5,481 nucleotides of DNA, taken from Tannerella sp. (GTDB lineage: Bacteria > Bacteroidota > Bacteroidia > Bacteroidales > Tannerellaceae). Within the stretch, counting starts at the first letter, position 1; every line of letters starts with the position of its first letter. The translations under genes were made by a program, and so were the position numbers. The DNA lies in the NCBI GenBank assembly GCA_031268395.1, contig JAIRXI010000216.1, forward strand, positions 1 to 5,481, written 5' to 3'. The notes beneath the pieces were generated by a model, which saw only the letters and a list, made by a program, of their open reading frames with translations, was not told where the DNA came from and did no database searches. Shown here one piece after another: positions 4,679-5,481 of this stretch.

Positions 4679-5434
4679 TCATGCGTCAGCCTCACCGTCG
4701 TCGCCGTCCTTTTTTCCGGCGTGAATACGTCCGAGGTGCTGTGCGAGTTTGTTTTTATACTCGGTGGCATGGGCGTTGTATTCGGCGACGAATCCGGGCA
4801 CGAAGTCCCGTCCGTGAAGGTTGATCATGGCGTCGAGGCGGTCGGTGATCTGCTGGTAGACAGCGTCCAGTTTGCGTCGCACCTTGCGGACGCGCAGTTC
4901 GGTCTGCTGTGCCGTTTCGCCCGTGCGTTCGTCGAGCAGTGCGGCCAGCGCCTGTGCGGCCTGTTCGTGCGCTTCGATCCACGGACCGAGATTCATGGTC
5001 TCCACGTCGGTTTCCCGCGCCCGCAAGTCCTGCACGAGGTTGAAGGATGCGCCCAGTTCCTGCCGGTAGGCTTCCTTGCCGATATTGCCGTAGTGAGCAA
5101 AAACGACGTTGATGTTTTCGGCTGCCTGCCGCACGTCCAAACTGAAGTGATGCAGGCAGGAGCGGGCATATTCGTGCATACCGGAGAAGGAGACGTCAAA
5201 TTCGTGGTCGGCGCCGGCGATACGCACCGTCTCCGCGCTCTTGCTGATACGTTCCAGCGCCGTGGTCAGGTCTTCGAGTTCGTGGCGGAACGGCGTGATA
5301 AATATACAGATACCCAACGGTTCGACGCCGTGCTTGGTATACAGTTGATCGTTTTCGGTGTGAAAACGAAAATGCAGTTCATTCGGGAGGAGGTGAGTTC
5401 TTACCCGGACTAATCTTTCTTTGAATGATTCCAT
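4679..5434 (-). CDS. DUF6261-like protein, function unknown
   Basis: The 251-residue product is cytosolic by appearance: no signal peptide, no membrane helix, mostly helical and charged. Its N-terminal pattern (LPNELHFRFHTENDQL) resembles the LRN.EHF.F opening of DUF6261 proteins, which are common and often multicopy in Bacteroidales and have no known function. The middle is helical (ALERISKSAET, then FSGMHEYARSCLHHF), and the C-terminal half has likely coiled-coil character (RVRKVRRKLDAVYQQITDRLDAM). The tail is acidic (KKDGDDGEADA). I start at the ATG at 5434; an in-frame TTG at 5443 would add three residues. It is the first gene of a probable pair with the LRR protein. Family assignment is by pattern recognition only. 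Confidence 0.75.
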   Translation of the reverse strand: MESFKERLVRVRTHLLPNELHFRFHTENDQLYTKHGVEPLGICIFITPFRHELEDLTTALERISKSAETVRIAGADHEFDVSFSGMHEYARSCLHHFSLDVRQAAENINVVFAHYGNIGKEAYRQELGASFNLVQDLRARETDVETMNLGPWIEAHEQAAQALAALLDERTGETAQQTELRVRKVRRKLDAVYQQITDRLDAMINLHGRDFVPGFVAEYNAHATEYKNKLAQHLGRIHAGKKDGDDGEADA

Positions 5435-5467
5435 ACAGTTCAATTTTAAAATGACAAATCAAAATTT

Positions 5468-5475
5468 CAATACTA
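5468..5475 (-). promoter_or_regulatory. possible -7 box for the DUF6261-LRR operon
   Basis: The minus strand reads TAGTATTG, matching five of six fixed positions of TAnnTTTG, about 33 bases upstream of the ATG at 5434. The intervening leader is very A/T-rich. The region where a -33 element would lie runs off the window, so the call is weak. Confidence 0.3.
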
Positions 5476-5481
5476 AAGAGA

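Noticed and set aside
4721..5413. 230-codon plus-strand open frame opposite the DUF6261-like gene
   Set aside because: Complement of a better-supported frame. It has no recognisable domain, and its continuation would collide with the start region of the minus-strand gene.

Overview
The window looks like chromosomal DNA of a Bacteroidales bacterium, possibly Tannerellaceae. The clues are TAnnTTTG-type -7 promoter boxes, A-rich leaders in place of Shine-Dalgarno sites, a DUF6261-type protein, a BspA-like leucine-rich-repeat (LRR) surface protein with a type IX secretion-like tail, and a Bacteroidetes-style DnaX C-terminus. Base composition is moderately GC-rich. The family-level guess is inference from gene content only.

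Layout: (1) 1-115 has no recognisable gene. (2) 116-406 (+) is a small predicted lipoprotein that converges, one base apart at the stop codons, on a leftward operon. (3) That leftward operon is an FtsB/DivIC-like division protein (1042-731) followed, with an ATGA overlap, by a four-helix membrane protein (734-408). (4) 1043-1109 is a short AT-rich divergent promoter region with one -7 box for each direction. (5) 1110-2833 (+) is dnaX, the clamp-loader gamma/tau subunit, split into two reading frames at an A10 tract. (6) 2834-3219 is a hairpin-rich intergenic stretch without a convincing gene. (7) 5434-3220 (-) is a probable two-gene operon, DUF6261-like protein then LRR surface protein, closed by a strong hairpin at 3169-3208.

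The most interesting observation is the arrangement of dnaX. The zero frame stops one codon after the A10 tract and gives a complete 375-residue clamp-loader ATPase (domains I-III, gamma-like). A -1 slip on the tract opens a further 200 codons encoding a proline-rich linker and a tau-like C-terminal domain (574 residues in total). Here the short form is the default product and the long form needs recoding, the reverse of E. coli, where tau is the in-frame product and gamma arises by -1 frameshifting. A real mutation or a homopolymer sequencing error is the main alternative.

A division gene and a replication gene share one compact divergent promoter region whose two cores overlap, so their expression could be coupled or mutually exclusive. 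The LRR protein carries eleven 23-residue repeats and probably sits on the cell surface. I found no mobile element, CRISPR array, rRNA or tRNA.
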